Under the pieces are notes generated by a model, which saw only the letters and a list, made by a program, of their open reading frames with translations, was not told the DNA's origin and ran no database searches. Of a DNA stretch of 39,324 nt, positions 28,212-37,487 are shown piece after piece. The DNA is from Clostridiales bacterium (GTDB lineage: Bacteria; Bacillota; Clostridia; Lachnospirales; Lachnospiraceae): contig JAJQDO010000079.1 in the NCBI GenBank assembly GCA_021202175.1, forward strand, positions 1-39,324, written 5' to 3'. A program made the position numbers and the translations under genes. Each line of letters starts with the position of its first letter. Positions within the stretch are counted from its first letter, which is position 1.

Positions 28212-29114
28212 TTATTCACGGCCTTGATATGGAAGCTGAAAATAATCCAGGAAAGATTTATATCTATCCTGTGCCGTCAGGCAAGTGTCTGTCAGATAGC
28301 CTTTTTCATTATCCCATTCTTTCAGACCTCGGTAGTAGAAGAACTTCAGGTCATCACTGATAATAAAAGGAATGATGTTGTATTTCAGGCATTCTTTAAA
28401 CATGATTAATCTGCCGACTCGTCCATTACTATCCTGGAAAGGATGAATCCTTTCAAATTTTACATGGAAATCCAGGATGTCTTCCAAAGTTTTTTGCTCA
28501 ATTTTCCGATAGTCGCTTAGTAATGATTTCACGTGAACAGGAACTTTTTTTGGAGGCGTCGTTTCGAATCCGCCTACTTCATTCGGCGTTTTCTTATAAT
28601 CGCCGACAGCGAACCAATCCAGTCGGGAATCACTGGTTCCGGTTTTTAAAATACGATGTAACTCCTTGATGAATTTTTCGGTCAGATTATCTTTTGCGTG
28701 ATTGATTACTGTATCAATGCAGCGAAAATGGTTAACAGTTTCAATCACATCGTCTACATTTACGGATTCATTTTCTATGCCTATTGTATTCGTTTCAAAG
28801 ATATATCTTGTCTGATCGTGGGTCAGATGGCTGCCTTCCATATGATTTGAGTTATAGGTGAGGTCGATTTGTGTTTTGTGATAGAGGCCGCCCGAGTATT
28901 TCATCGCTTTTTCCTCCTGCAAAATACTCAATAGCGTTTTGGGTTGACACGATTTATGGTTGACACGTTCTGGTTTTTCGGCCTGAGAGGGAATCTTCCA
29001 GGTTTTTCCGGAAAGAAAAGCACCTTTTATGCGGCCCTGGGCGCAGTAATTCCTGACACTTCGTTCCGAAAGATGCCATTTTTGGGCGGCTGATGCAACG
29101 TTAATGTATTCCAT
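28212..29114 (-). CDS. Fic/DOC family protein with N-terminal helix-turn-helix
   Basis: Fic motif HPFQDSNGRVGR; inhibitory-helix-like SNHMEG ([S/T]xxxE[G/N]) N-terminal to the Fic core; N-terminal AAQKWHLSERSVRNYCAQGRIKGAFLSGKTWKIP. Confidence 0.9.
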   Translation of the reverse strand: MEYINVASAAQKWHLSERSVRNYCAQGRIKGAFLSGKTWKIPSQAEKPERVNHKSCQPKTLLSILQEEKAMKYSGGLYHKTQIDLTYNSNHMEGSHLTHDQTRYIFETNTIGIENESVNVDDVIETVNHFRCIDTVINHAKDNLTEKFIKELHRILKTGTSDSRLDWFAVGDYKKTPNEVGGFETTPPKKVPVHVKSLLSDYRKIEQKTLEDILDFHVKFERIHPFQDSNGRVGRLIMFKECLKYNIIPFIISDDLKFFYYRGLKEWDNEKGYLTDTCLTAQDRYKSFLDYFQLPYQGRE

Positions 29115-29327
29115 AAGAATTCCTCCGTTATATAAAAAAGTAAAATGTGTAAGAGTTTATATGATTACTATAGAAATTATGCTGTATATGTAACTGTAAC
29201 TTTACTCAGAATGATAAAGTGCTGAGAGATAGTTATTATATATAAGTATATCATATTATCGGCAAAAACTGTTGTACAAAATTATTAATATAAGAATTTA
29301 TTGCCGATAAAGGCAAAAAGTTTTTAT

Positions 29328-29456
29328 TTTAAGGAAACTTCGTTCCTGTAAGATAAAAATGTTCCGCTAAGGATGCATATTCGCACGATAGGGAATACTT
29401 CACAAATGTGACTGCACTCGGCGCGAGAATGCGCTAAGCGCATTTCCTTTTTAACA
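29328..29456. repeat. Candidate small structured repeat/MITE-like element
   Basis: Ends ttaaggaaa / tttcctttttaa in inverted orientation; internal aatgcgc-taa-gcgcatt and aggaa-acttcg-ttcct hairpins; no ORF; locally higher GC than AT-rich flanks. Confidence 0.4.
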
Positions 29457-29678
29457 ATCAGATGGCTCTAAAAAAATACTTACACTTCTGAAAAATTCGT
29501 GTTATAATACGTCTGCATAAAAGGATGACCCGAAATACAGAGAATTAACAAAGAGGATAGAAACTAAATAGAAATAAGTCAAAAGGCGTAGTCTATGTTG
29601 GGACTAGGTCTTTTTTGTTTTATCTATGTTGAAGTCATCAGAGTTTTATTATCAATATTTTGAAAGGAGTGGTATTAT

Positions 29679-30209
29679 ATGCCAAAAACAAAATTTCAAG
29701 GAATCATTTTTGGATTGCTCATGTCTTATGCGACGGCCTATGGTATGGAGGTTTTTAATGTCGCAGTCAAATACGGATTTGGTGCAGATCTTTCTTCGAT
29801 GACGAATAGTGTCTTTTTAGGAGCTTTGCAGGAAGCATCGTATATGGGACTGTTTGTGTTTTTATTTTCCAACCTTTGGGGAAATCGCTTCGGTTCCTGG
29901 ATGATGTAGCGTCGCTGTAATCCGGAAAAGGATAATCCATTTTTCTGTCAACTGGTGCGGCAGGGATGTACGGTTGGTATCATGTGCCCGACGATGAGCC
30001 TGGTTGCTACGATTCTCTTTAGTATCATTCTGGCAGGCAGACCGGTCGCACAGCTTCCGGCAATCTGGGTAGGGACGCTCATCAAGAATTTTCCGATTGC
30101 ATTTTTCTTAAATGTATTCGCGGCGGCGCCTTTAACACGGATTGTTTTTGGACTGATTTTTGACAGGAATGATACAAAGACAGCGGAAATTGCTACCGAA
30201 AATAATTGA
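29679..30209 (+). pseudogene. DUF2798-type membrane protein with in-frame amber stop (TAG 29907-29909)
   Basis: ORF 29679-29909 and the reading frame to 30209 are the same frame, separated only by TAG; both halves hydrophobic DUF2798-like. Confidence 0.7.
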
Positions 30210-30354
30210 TGTTTTTTAGCGATTTTGATATTGATATCAAATTTAATACTTATATCATTTTTATATCGATTTGTATCGGAAAAGCTTGATTAGACAGAAG
30301 CATACAAATGTAGCTTATGAATGTAGACTATAAGTCATTATGGACGAACGAAAA

Positions 30355-30392
30355 AATGTACGCTGGTATTTTTGTGCCAGGGTACATTTTTG
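30355..30392 (+). terminator. Terminator-like hairpin
   Basis: aatgtacgctgg...ccagggtacattttt. Confidence 0.65.
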
Positions 30393-30454
30393 CTGTATAA
30401 GTAATAATGTATTTAACCTCTTAAATTATTCGTGAAAAAATGTGTTAGAGGAAT

Positions 30455-32073
30455 CTATTTCATGGTATAAAGCCCTTCGTAAATTCCTTTCTGTGCCATC
30501 AGTTCCTCATGTGTTCCTCGTTCCGCGATTCCATTCTCTGCCACCACCAGAATCTCGTCGGCATTTTGGATGGTGGACGACCGGTGGGCGATAGTGCTCG
30601 TTGTGCGATTGTGAGCCAGTTCATCCAGGCTTATTTGAATCCAGCGTTCACTCTCGTTATCGAGGGCACTGGTTGCTTCATCAAGGATGAGCACCGGAGG
30701 ATTCTTCAGGAATACGCGAGCGATGGATATGCGCTGTTTTTGTCCGCCGGAAAGACGCGTTCCGCGTTCACCCACCCAGGTATCGTAGCCGTCGGGCAAT
30801 GCCTCGATAAATTCGTGAATATTTGCCCGTCGGGAGGCGGCGATGATTTCGTCCATGGTAGCGTCCGGCTTGCCGTAAGCGATATTTTCCCGAACGGTTC
30901 CATCAAAAAGATAGACGTCCTGTTGGACGATTCCTATCTGACTGCGCAAAGATTTTAAGGTTAGTTTTCGCACATCTTTGCCATCAATGAGGACACGTCC
31001 TGCCGTGGTATCATAAAATCTGGGCAAAAGATTGCAGATGGTTGTTTTTCCGGAGCCGGAAGGCCCGACCAGAGCGACCGAGCGGCCCGCGGGAATCGTG
31101 AATGAAACATCCTGTAAAACGGGAGTGTCGTCATCGGCGTAGTGGAAGGATACATTTTCATAGGTGACGGTTCCCTGTACATTTTCCAGGGATTGTGCAT
31201 CAGGAGCATCCTCGATGTCCGGTTCCGTCTCCATGATTTCGATGAAACGGCGAAAGCCGGAAAGACCTTTCTGAAGCATCTCTGTCAGTTCGACCAGCAT
31301 TTGGATGGGGCTGACAAAAATGCCGATATAAAGAGCATACATGGAGAGGTCCGTGACGTTCATACGTCCCTGCGCGATGAGATAGCCTCCGCATACCAGG
31401 GTGGCTGCGTACATCATGCCCTGAAAAAACTGATTTCCACCGGAAAAATCGCCCATGCAGCGATAATTATCTTTTTTGGACACAAGAAAAGCACGATTGC
31501 TCTTTTCGAATTTGGCATGCTCGATATCCTCGTTGGCGAAGGATTGGACGACACGAATCCCTGCCAGTGTATCCTGAAGGCTGGCGTTGACGTCACCGAT
31601 CTTGCGGCGATTTTCCATAAATGTGCGGGACATCCGTTGGTTCTGTGACAGGGAAAACAGCAACATGCAGATGACGAAGAATAAAAGCACCAGCGCCAGT
31701 TCCCAGCTGATGATAAAAAGGAAAAGAAAAGAGCCGAAGATTTTGATCACGGCGATAAACAGATTTTCAGGACCATGATGCGCCATCTCGGAGATATCAA
31801 AAAGATCAGATACCAGCTTGCTCATCATCTGCCCCGAATTATTCCGGTCATAGTAAGTAAAGGAAAGCTTTTCATAATGGTCGAAAAGCTCCTGCCGCAT
31901 ATCCCGCTCCATCTGGGCACCCATGACGTGACCCTGATAGCTAACATAGCGCCTCGAAGAATCTGGGGATAAACCAGATCAATGACGCTGATTATGGTAG
32001 CACATACCAGATCCAGGAAAAAGACAACCCAATATGGTTTATAATAAGGTATAAATTTTTTCAACGTTTTCAT
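30455..32073 (-). pseudogene. ABC exporter (fused permease/ATPase) disrupted by internal deletion and frame change near 31945-31955
   Basis: N-terminal MKTLKKFIPYYKPYWVVFFLDLVCATIISVIDLVYPQILR in one frame, then VSYQGHVMGAQMERDMRQELFDHYEKLSFTYYD... in another; ATPase motifs GPSGSGKTT, LSGGQKQRISIAR intact. Confidence 0.85.
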
Positions 32074-32187
32074 TCGTTCTCCCTCCTCCTGTTCGCAGGA
32101 ATTGCGAGCAATCCTGTGACTCAAAACATCTTATCAGTGATATGGGAATTTGTCAAATGTTGTCCTTTAGTCCTAGTATCCATTGTG

Positions 32188-32216
32188 TTGACATGAGTAT
32201 GGAAATTCATGTATAT
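32188..32216 (+). promoter_or_regulatory. Putative promoter with inverted repeat in spacer, upstream of the MNT-HEPN pair
   Basis: TTGACA at 32188-32193; ACATGA (32191-32196)/TCATGT (32207-32212) inverted repeat; tatatt downstream. Confidence 0.45.
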
Positions 32217-32373
32217 TATATTTGACATCAACATAAGTTTACGTGATTTGTTTTGGATTAAGCAGATGTTGTGATGGCGTTGTCTTGTGCAAACATAAGT
32301 AATATAATTATATTGAATGTCAATTTGGCAGTTGAGTTTCGATATCTATAATATAAGCCTGGAGGTGATTTCA

Positions 32374-32739
32374 ATGAGGAACCATAAGGTGAATCTTTCT
32401 TTAAATGAAGATATAATAAATAAAGTGAATGAAGAGGCGTCGATAGCTGTTAAAAACGTTTTGGATAAAGATTTATCTAAAATGATATTGTTTGGTTCTT
32501 GCGCAAGAGGAGATTATACAGAAGATTCGGATATTGACATAGCTATTCTTACAAATTGTGATCGCGAGGCAGTAAAAAAATATAATACGAGCCTTGCAAC
32601 AATAGCAGCGTTTCTTGCGGAAAAGTATTTTGCTGTTGTGAATTTTGTAAGCATTCCGGCAGTTGAGTTTGAGAAAAAAAAATCGTGGTATGTTTTTTTT
32701 AAAAATATAGAAAATGAGGGAAAATGTATTTATGGATGA
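32374..32739 (+). CDS. MNT-type minimal nucleotidyltransferase (putative antitoxin)
   Basis: ILFGSCARGDYTEDSDIDIAIL (GSX10DXD); SD ggaggtgatttcaATG. Confidence 0.88.
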   Translation: MRNHKVNLSLNEDIINKVNEEASIAVKNVLDKDLSKMILFGSCARGDYTEDSDIDIAILTNCDREAVKKYNTSLATIAAFLAEKYFAVVNFVSIPAVEFEKKKSWYVFFKNIENEGKCIYG

Positions 32740-33178
32740 GAAGTATTACATGGAATTAGCTAAGGCAAGATTAGATCGGGCAAAAGAATTATTAAAGGAT
32801 GCGCAGCAACTTTTGGAAGCAGAATCCTATAAATCGGCAAATAACAGAGCCTTCTATGCGATGGAAAAAGCATTAAATGCATTATTGTCCACGGAAAAAG
32901 TAGAGTCAGCTACACATAATGGAGTGTTAAAACAGTTCAATTTTTTGTTCATCCATAAAGGAGATGGGACATTTACGAGAGAAGATTATAGTAAGGTGGC
33001 TCAGGCAGAAACCATAAGGAGCTCGTCAGATTATGATGATTTCTATGTGGCAAGCATTAGCGAGACAAAGGAACAAGTAAAAAATGCGAAATATATCGTT
33101 CAAAAAGTGGAGAATTATATAGCGGTGCAAAATAAATCAGATAGTAATAAGACGGATACAGAAAAAGAGGAATGTTAA
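32732..33178 (+). CDS. HEPN domain protein (putative toxin)
   Basis: ARLDRAKELLKDAQQLLEAESYKSANNRAFYAMEKALNALL...THNGVLKQF; 8-bp overlap with the MNT gene. Confidence 0.85.
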   Translation: MDEKYYMELAKARLDRAKELLKDAQQLLEAESYKSANNRAFYAMEKALNALLSTEKVESATHNGVLKQFNFLFIHKGDGTFTREDYSKVAQAETIRSSSDYDDFYVASISETKEQVKNAKYIVQKVENYIAVQNKSDSNKTDTEKEEC

Positions 33179-33197
33179 TCTGTAATCCATGATACAC

Positions 33198-33226
33198 AAA
33201 AAACCGGCCCTCATGGCCGGTTTTTT
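33198..33226. terminator. Terminator of the MNT-HEPN pair
   Basis: aaaaccggccctcatggccggtttttt. Confidence 0.9.
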
Positions 33227-33368
33227 AAAAAAGAGAGAAAAGAATGAAAAAAATTTATATCAAATTCAAATAACCTGTTTGTTATTTGATGATTGTATTG
33301 TACTGTTTTTTTGTGAACGATTTGTGAGGAAAAGCTGACGAATTTTTGAAGATAAATTGGAGAAAGTG

Positions 33369-33405
33369 TGAAAAACGGGGGATTACCAATTGACAATCCC
33401 CCGTT
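33369..33405 (-). terminator. Terminator for the minus-strand phospho-sugar mutase gene
   Basis: aacgggggatt...aatcccccgtt 11-bp perfect stem; T tract on the minus strand. Confidence 0.8.
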
Positions 33406-33507
33406 ATGAAACAAATTAGTGTATGAAGTATCATGCTTAATGTGTATTAGTCCTGATAACCATGGCTGGACTAAAACAATTATTTATGCGTAAACAGAAT
33501 ATACTTA

Positions 33508-35190
33508 TTAAGCCAAAATCGGTGCGATCGCTGCAGCGAGCGCGTCTTTCTGTGCCTGTGCTTCCGCCAGATCTTTACCCTTCGTCGTAAAGTATGTCTT
33601 AATCTTTGGCTCTGTTCCGGATGGGCGAACGATAACGGTTGCGCCGCCTTCCAGGCTGTAGCTTAATACATTGGAAGCAGGAAGACCGGTTGCTGCGGTG
33701 TCTTTGTAATCGACAGCGGAGGTTACTTTGTAGTCGCCAAAAGCGGTCGGCGGTTCTTTACAGAGAGATTCCATGATGCCGCTCATCTTATCCATACCGG
33801 TAAGTCCTGGGAACTCAAAGCTGTCAACCTTGTTCAGATAACGGCCATATTCCGCGTAAATCTCTTCCAGACGCTGTTTGATGGAACTGCCGATGCTGCG
33901 ATAATAAGCAGCCATCTCACAGATCAGCATGGAGCCGACGATGGCATCTTTATCACGAACATATGGGCCGGCAAGATAGCCGTAGCTTTCTTCGAAACCG
34001 AAGATGAAGCGCTCTACTTCACCGTCTGCTTCCAGACCGGCAATCTGGTCGCCGATCCACTTAAATCCGGTAAGTACGTTGCGCATCTCCACACCATAGT
34101 GTTCTGCGATGGCGTCAGCCAAAGGAGTGGATACGAGAGACTTTACTGCGACTGGGTTCTTTGGCATGGTTCCTTTTTCGATGCGGCCTGCGCAGATATA
34201 ATCTAACAGCAGCGCGCCCATCTCGTTGCCGGAAACCAGTTCATAGGAACCGTCTTCACATTTCATAGCGATACCAACACGGTCAGCATCCGGGTCAGTA
34301 GCAAGCATCAGGTCGGCACCGGTTTCCTCTGCCAGTTCCAGACCAAGCTTTAACGCATCGAAAATCTCCGGATTCGGATAGCTGCAGGTAGTGAAATATC
34401 CGTTCGGGTATTCCTGATCCGGTACGATGGTGATATCCTCGATACCAATGTCTTTTAATACCTGGGTAACCGGAACAAGACCGGAACCATTTAACGGGCT
34501 GTATACTAATTGAAGGCCAGCGGTCTTGCACAGACCCGGACGAACCTGGCATGCCTCGATAGCTTCATAAAGTGCTTTTTTGCAGTCATCACCGACAAAC
34601 TTGATCAGACCCTCTTCAATGCCCTGTGCGAAGGACATGTATTTTGCTCCGGTAAGGACGTCTGTCTTCTGAATCTCATCATAAACGATGGCAGCAGCGG
34701 CATCTGTCATCTGGCATCCGTCCGGACCGTAAGCCTTGTAGCCGTTATATTTAGCCGGGTTATGGGATGCAGTTACCATGATACCTGCGTTACAGTTGTA
34801 GTAGCGTGTTGCAAAAGATAATGCCGGAACAGGCATCAGAGCGTCATAAATGCGGACATTGATGCCATTAGCAGCCAGTACGCTGGCAGCAGTTTTTGAG
34901 AAAACATCGCTCTTTAAACGGCTGTCATAGCTGATGGCAACGGTCTGTGTGCCACCTTGTGTCTTTACCCAGTTTGCAAGGCCCTGTGTAGCCTGGCGAA
35001 CAACGTAAATGTTCATGCGATTGGTTCCTGCGCCGAGAACTCCTCTTAAACCTGCGGTTCCGAATGTCAGAGATACGGCAAAACGATCAGCAATCTCTGC
35101 GTCATTCCCTTCTATCTTGGCAAGTTCCGGTTTTAAATCGCAGTCTTCTAAATCTGCAGCAAGCCAACGCTTATATTCCTCTTGATACAT
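33508..35190 (-). CDS. Phosphoglucomutase/phosphomannomutase family phospho-sugar mutase
   Basis: FGTAGLRGVLGAGTNRMN; GIMVTASHNPAKYNGYKAYGPDGCQ; LATDPDADRVGIAM; GFEESYGYL; VRPSGTEPKIKTYF. Confidence 0.95.
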   Translation of the reverse strand: MYQEEYKRWLAADLEDCDLKPELAKIEGNDAEIADRFAVSLTFGTAGLRGVLGAGTNRMNIYVVRQATQGLANWVKTQGGTQTVAISYDSRLKSDVFSKTAASVLAANGINVRIYDALMPVPALSFATRYYNCNAGIMVTASHNPAKYNGYKAYGPDGCQMTDAAAAIVYDEIQKTDVLTGAKYMSFAQGIEEGLIKFVGDDCKKALYEAIEACQVRPGLCKTAGLQLVYSPLNGSGLVPVTQVLKDIGIEDITIVPDQEYPNGYFTTCSYPNPEIFDALKLGLELAEETGADLMLATDPDADRVGIAMKCEDGSYELVSGNEMGALLLDYICAGRIEKGTMPKNPVAVKSLVSTPLADAIAEHYGVEMRNVLTGFKWIGDQIAGLEADGEVERFIFGFEESYGYLAGPYVRDKDAIVGSMLICEMAAYYRSIGSSIKQRLEEIYAEYGRYLNKVDSFEFPGLTGMDKMSGIMESLCKEPPTAFGDYKVTSAVDYKDTAATGLPASNVLSYSLEGGATVIVRPSGTEPKIKTYFTTKGKDLAEAQAQKDALAAAIAPILA

Positions 35191-35473
35191 TATAGTAATC
35201 TCCTTCCTTATTAGTATATATCATTTTGAGTTTATCACAAATGCTGTTTTTTCGCAATAAAAGAATGGTGGAATACGGGGATATTACACAAATGTTACTA
35301 AGAAATCGTTTATCCTTTTATGAAAATAAATTGTTCTGTAAAATTTTTGATTGACATTTTCCATGTGAAATGGGATAGTGATAAAGGTTGACCTGTCGTT
35401 TTTGCGAACAGACAGAGAAAAACTGGTCGATATATTTTATGTCAATACAATTATTAAGGAAGGTACAGATAAC

Positions 35474-36220
35474 ATGGATAAGAAGATCATCGCGGTTTCC
35501 GCCGGAAAAGAGATCACAGAGGAAGAATTTAATCAGTTTGTTGCAAGAATTCCACAGGAACAGCAGCAGTATATCGCTACGCCGGAGGGCAGGCAGCAGG
35601 CACTGACGCAGTATGCCAATTATTTCCTGTTTGAAAAGCTTGGTGAGGAGAAAAAATATGACCAGAGTGAGGAGTTTCTCGCCATCATGGATGGGGCGAG
35701 GAGAGAGTTGTTAAGCCAGTATGCACTGACACAGGAAGTGCAGGATATTCATGCTACGGAGGAAGAATGTCGCGCTTATTATGAGGAACACAAGGCTTCA
35801 TTTAAGAAGGAAGCCCAGGCGACAGCAAGGCATATTCTGACGGCGACCGAGGAAGAATGTCAGAAAGTGCTGGCAGAGATTCAGAATGGAGAGAAAACCT
35901 TTGCGGAAGCGGCAAAAGCGTATTCCACCTGCCCTTCTGCTGCCCAGGGCGGCGCATTGGGAACCTTTGGCAGAGGCCAGATGGTGAAGGAGTTTGACGA
36001 GGCGGTATTTACCGCGGAAGTGGGGAAGATTCTCGGGCCGGTGAAGACGACCTATGGCTATCATCTGATTGTTGTGGAGGAGTTAAAAGGTGGCGAGGAG
36101 GCTTCTTTTGAAGATGTAGCGCAGCAGATTGCCCAGCAGATCACAAACCAGAAGCAAAATGAGAGATATATGGCTGTTCGGGCAGAGCTGATTGAAAAAT
36201 ACGGACTGGAATTTAAATAA
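35474..36220 (+). CDS. Parvulin-type (PpiC/SurA-like) peptidylprolyl isomerase, no signal peptide
   Basis: ATARHILTATEEECQKVLAEIQNGEKTFAEAAKAYSTCPSAAQGGALGTFGRGQMVKEFDEAVF...VKTTYGYHLIVVEE. Confidence 0.92.
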   Translation: MDKKIIAVSAGKEITEEEFNQFVARIPQEQQQYIATPEGRQQALTQYANYFLFEKLGEEKKYDQSEEFLAIMDGARRELLSQYALTQEVQDIHATEEECRAYYEEHKASFKKEAQATARHILTATEEECQKVLAEIQNGEKTFAEAAKAYSTCPSAAQGGALGTFGRGQMVKEFDEAVFTAEVGKILGPVKTTYGYHLIVVEELKGGEEASFEDVAQQIAQQITNQKQNERYMAVRAELIEKYGLEFK

Positions 36221-36390
36221 TACTAAATGGTGATGGAGAAACTTGTGCGATTTTATGGTGATTTTATCAGGAAAACCCCTTCCTTTTTTATCAGGAAAGG
36301 GTTATAATAGAGCCGTATAACTTAGGGCGATGGTAATCATACATCGACAACTGTGAAAGCAGAGAATATATTTAATGGAGGTTATTTATT

Positions 36391-37263
36391 ATGGCATTAG
36401 TATCAGCAAAAGAAATGTTACAGAAAGCAAAAGCAGGACACTATGCAGTAGGTGCTTTTAACATTAACAATCTGGAATGGACCAAATCGATTCTGTTGAC
36501 AGCAGAAGAACTTCGTTCTCCAGTTATCCTCGGTGTATCCGAAGGCGCTGGCAAATACATGGCTGGTTTCAAGACTGTTGTCGGCATGGTGAACGGTATG
36601 CTCGAAGAGTTAAATATCACGGTTCCTGTAGCACTTCATCTTGATCATGGTACCTATGAAGGATCTAAGAAATGTATCGAAGCTGGTTTCTCCAGCATCA
36701 TGTTTGACGGTTCCTCTCTTCCGATTGAAGAAAACATCGAGAAGACTAAAGAACTGGTTGCTATCTGTGAAGAAAAGGGTATGTCCATCGAAGCAGAAGT
36801 TGGTTCCATCGGCGGAGAAGAAGACGGTGTCATCGGTATGGGCGAGTGTGCAGATCCGCAGGAATGCAAGAAGATTGCTGATCTTGGCGTAACCATGCTG
36901 GCTGCTGGTATCGGCAACATCCACGGCAAATATCCGGCAAACTGGAAGGGATTACAGTTTGACGTATTGGATGAGATTCAGAAGCTGACAGGCGAGATGC
37001 CTCTCGTATTACATGGCGGTACCGGTATTCCTGAAGAGATGGTTAAGAAGGCGATCTCCCTTGGTGTATCTAAGGTTAACGTTAACACAGAATGCCAGCT
37101 TGCTTTCGCAGCAGCTACCCGCGAATATATCGAAGCTGGTAAAGATCAGCAGGGCAAGGGCTATGACCCTCGTAAGTTATTAGCTCCTGGCGCAGAAGCA
37201 ATCAAGGCTACCGTAAAAGAAAAGATGGAGATGTTCGGTTCCATCGGCAAAGCAGACGAATAA
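36391..37263 (+). CDS. fba: Class II fructose-1,6-bisphosphate aldolase
   Basis: ALVSAKEMLQKAKAGHYAVGAFNINNLEWTKSILLTAEE; ALHLDHGTYEGSKKCIEAGFSSIMFDGS; LVLHGGTGIPEE. Confidence 0.96.
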   Translation: MALVSAKEMLQKAKAGHYAVGAFNINNLEWTKSILLTAEELRSPVILGVSEGAGKYMAGFKTVVGMVNGMLEELNITVPVALHLDHGTYEGSKKCIEAGFSSIMFDGSSLPIEENIEKTKELVAICEEKGMSIEAEVGSIGGEEDGVIGMGECADPQECKKIADLGVTMLAAGIGNIHGKYPANWKGLQFDVLDEIQKLTGEMPLVLHGGTGIPEEMVKKAISLGVSKVNVNTECQLAFAAATREYIEAGKDQQGKGYDPRKLLAPGAEAIKATVKEKMEMFGSIGKADE

Positions 37264-37286
37264 TCTGGATATTAATTTAGAATAAC

Positions 37287-37350
37287 TTCGCAAGAGGCTC
37301 TCCGGAGATTTTCCGAAGTTGAGTGGATTTCCGGAACCAGCCTTTGCGAA
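37287..37350 (+). other. Long imperfect hairpin in the fba 3' region
   Basis: ttcgcaagaggct / agcctttgcgaa (12 bp, one bulge), upstream of the terminator. Confidence 0.45.
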
Positions 37351-37360
37351 TGACAAAGAG

Positions 37361-37409
37361 AATACAGTCATGTAGAAACGGGATTGGTTTTTTATGACTG
37401 TATTTTTAT
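37361..37409 (+). terminator. Terminator after fba
   Basis: aatacagtcat...atgactgtatt (11 bp) then tttat. Confidence 0.9.
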
Positions 37410-37487
37410 ATTATAATAATTTGTTTTAAAAAAATATTTTTATAAGGGCCTGCTTTCTCACAGACAACAGCCGTAAGGAGGAAAGAA

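Noticed and set aside
35378-35473. N-terminal extension of the parvulin gene (MIKVDLSFLRTDREKLVDIFYVNTIIKEGTDN)
   Set aside because: The internal ATG at 35474 has a good SD (aaggaaggtacagataac) and begins the conserved protein; the extension overlaps the promoter region.
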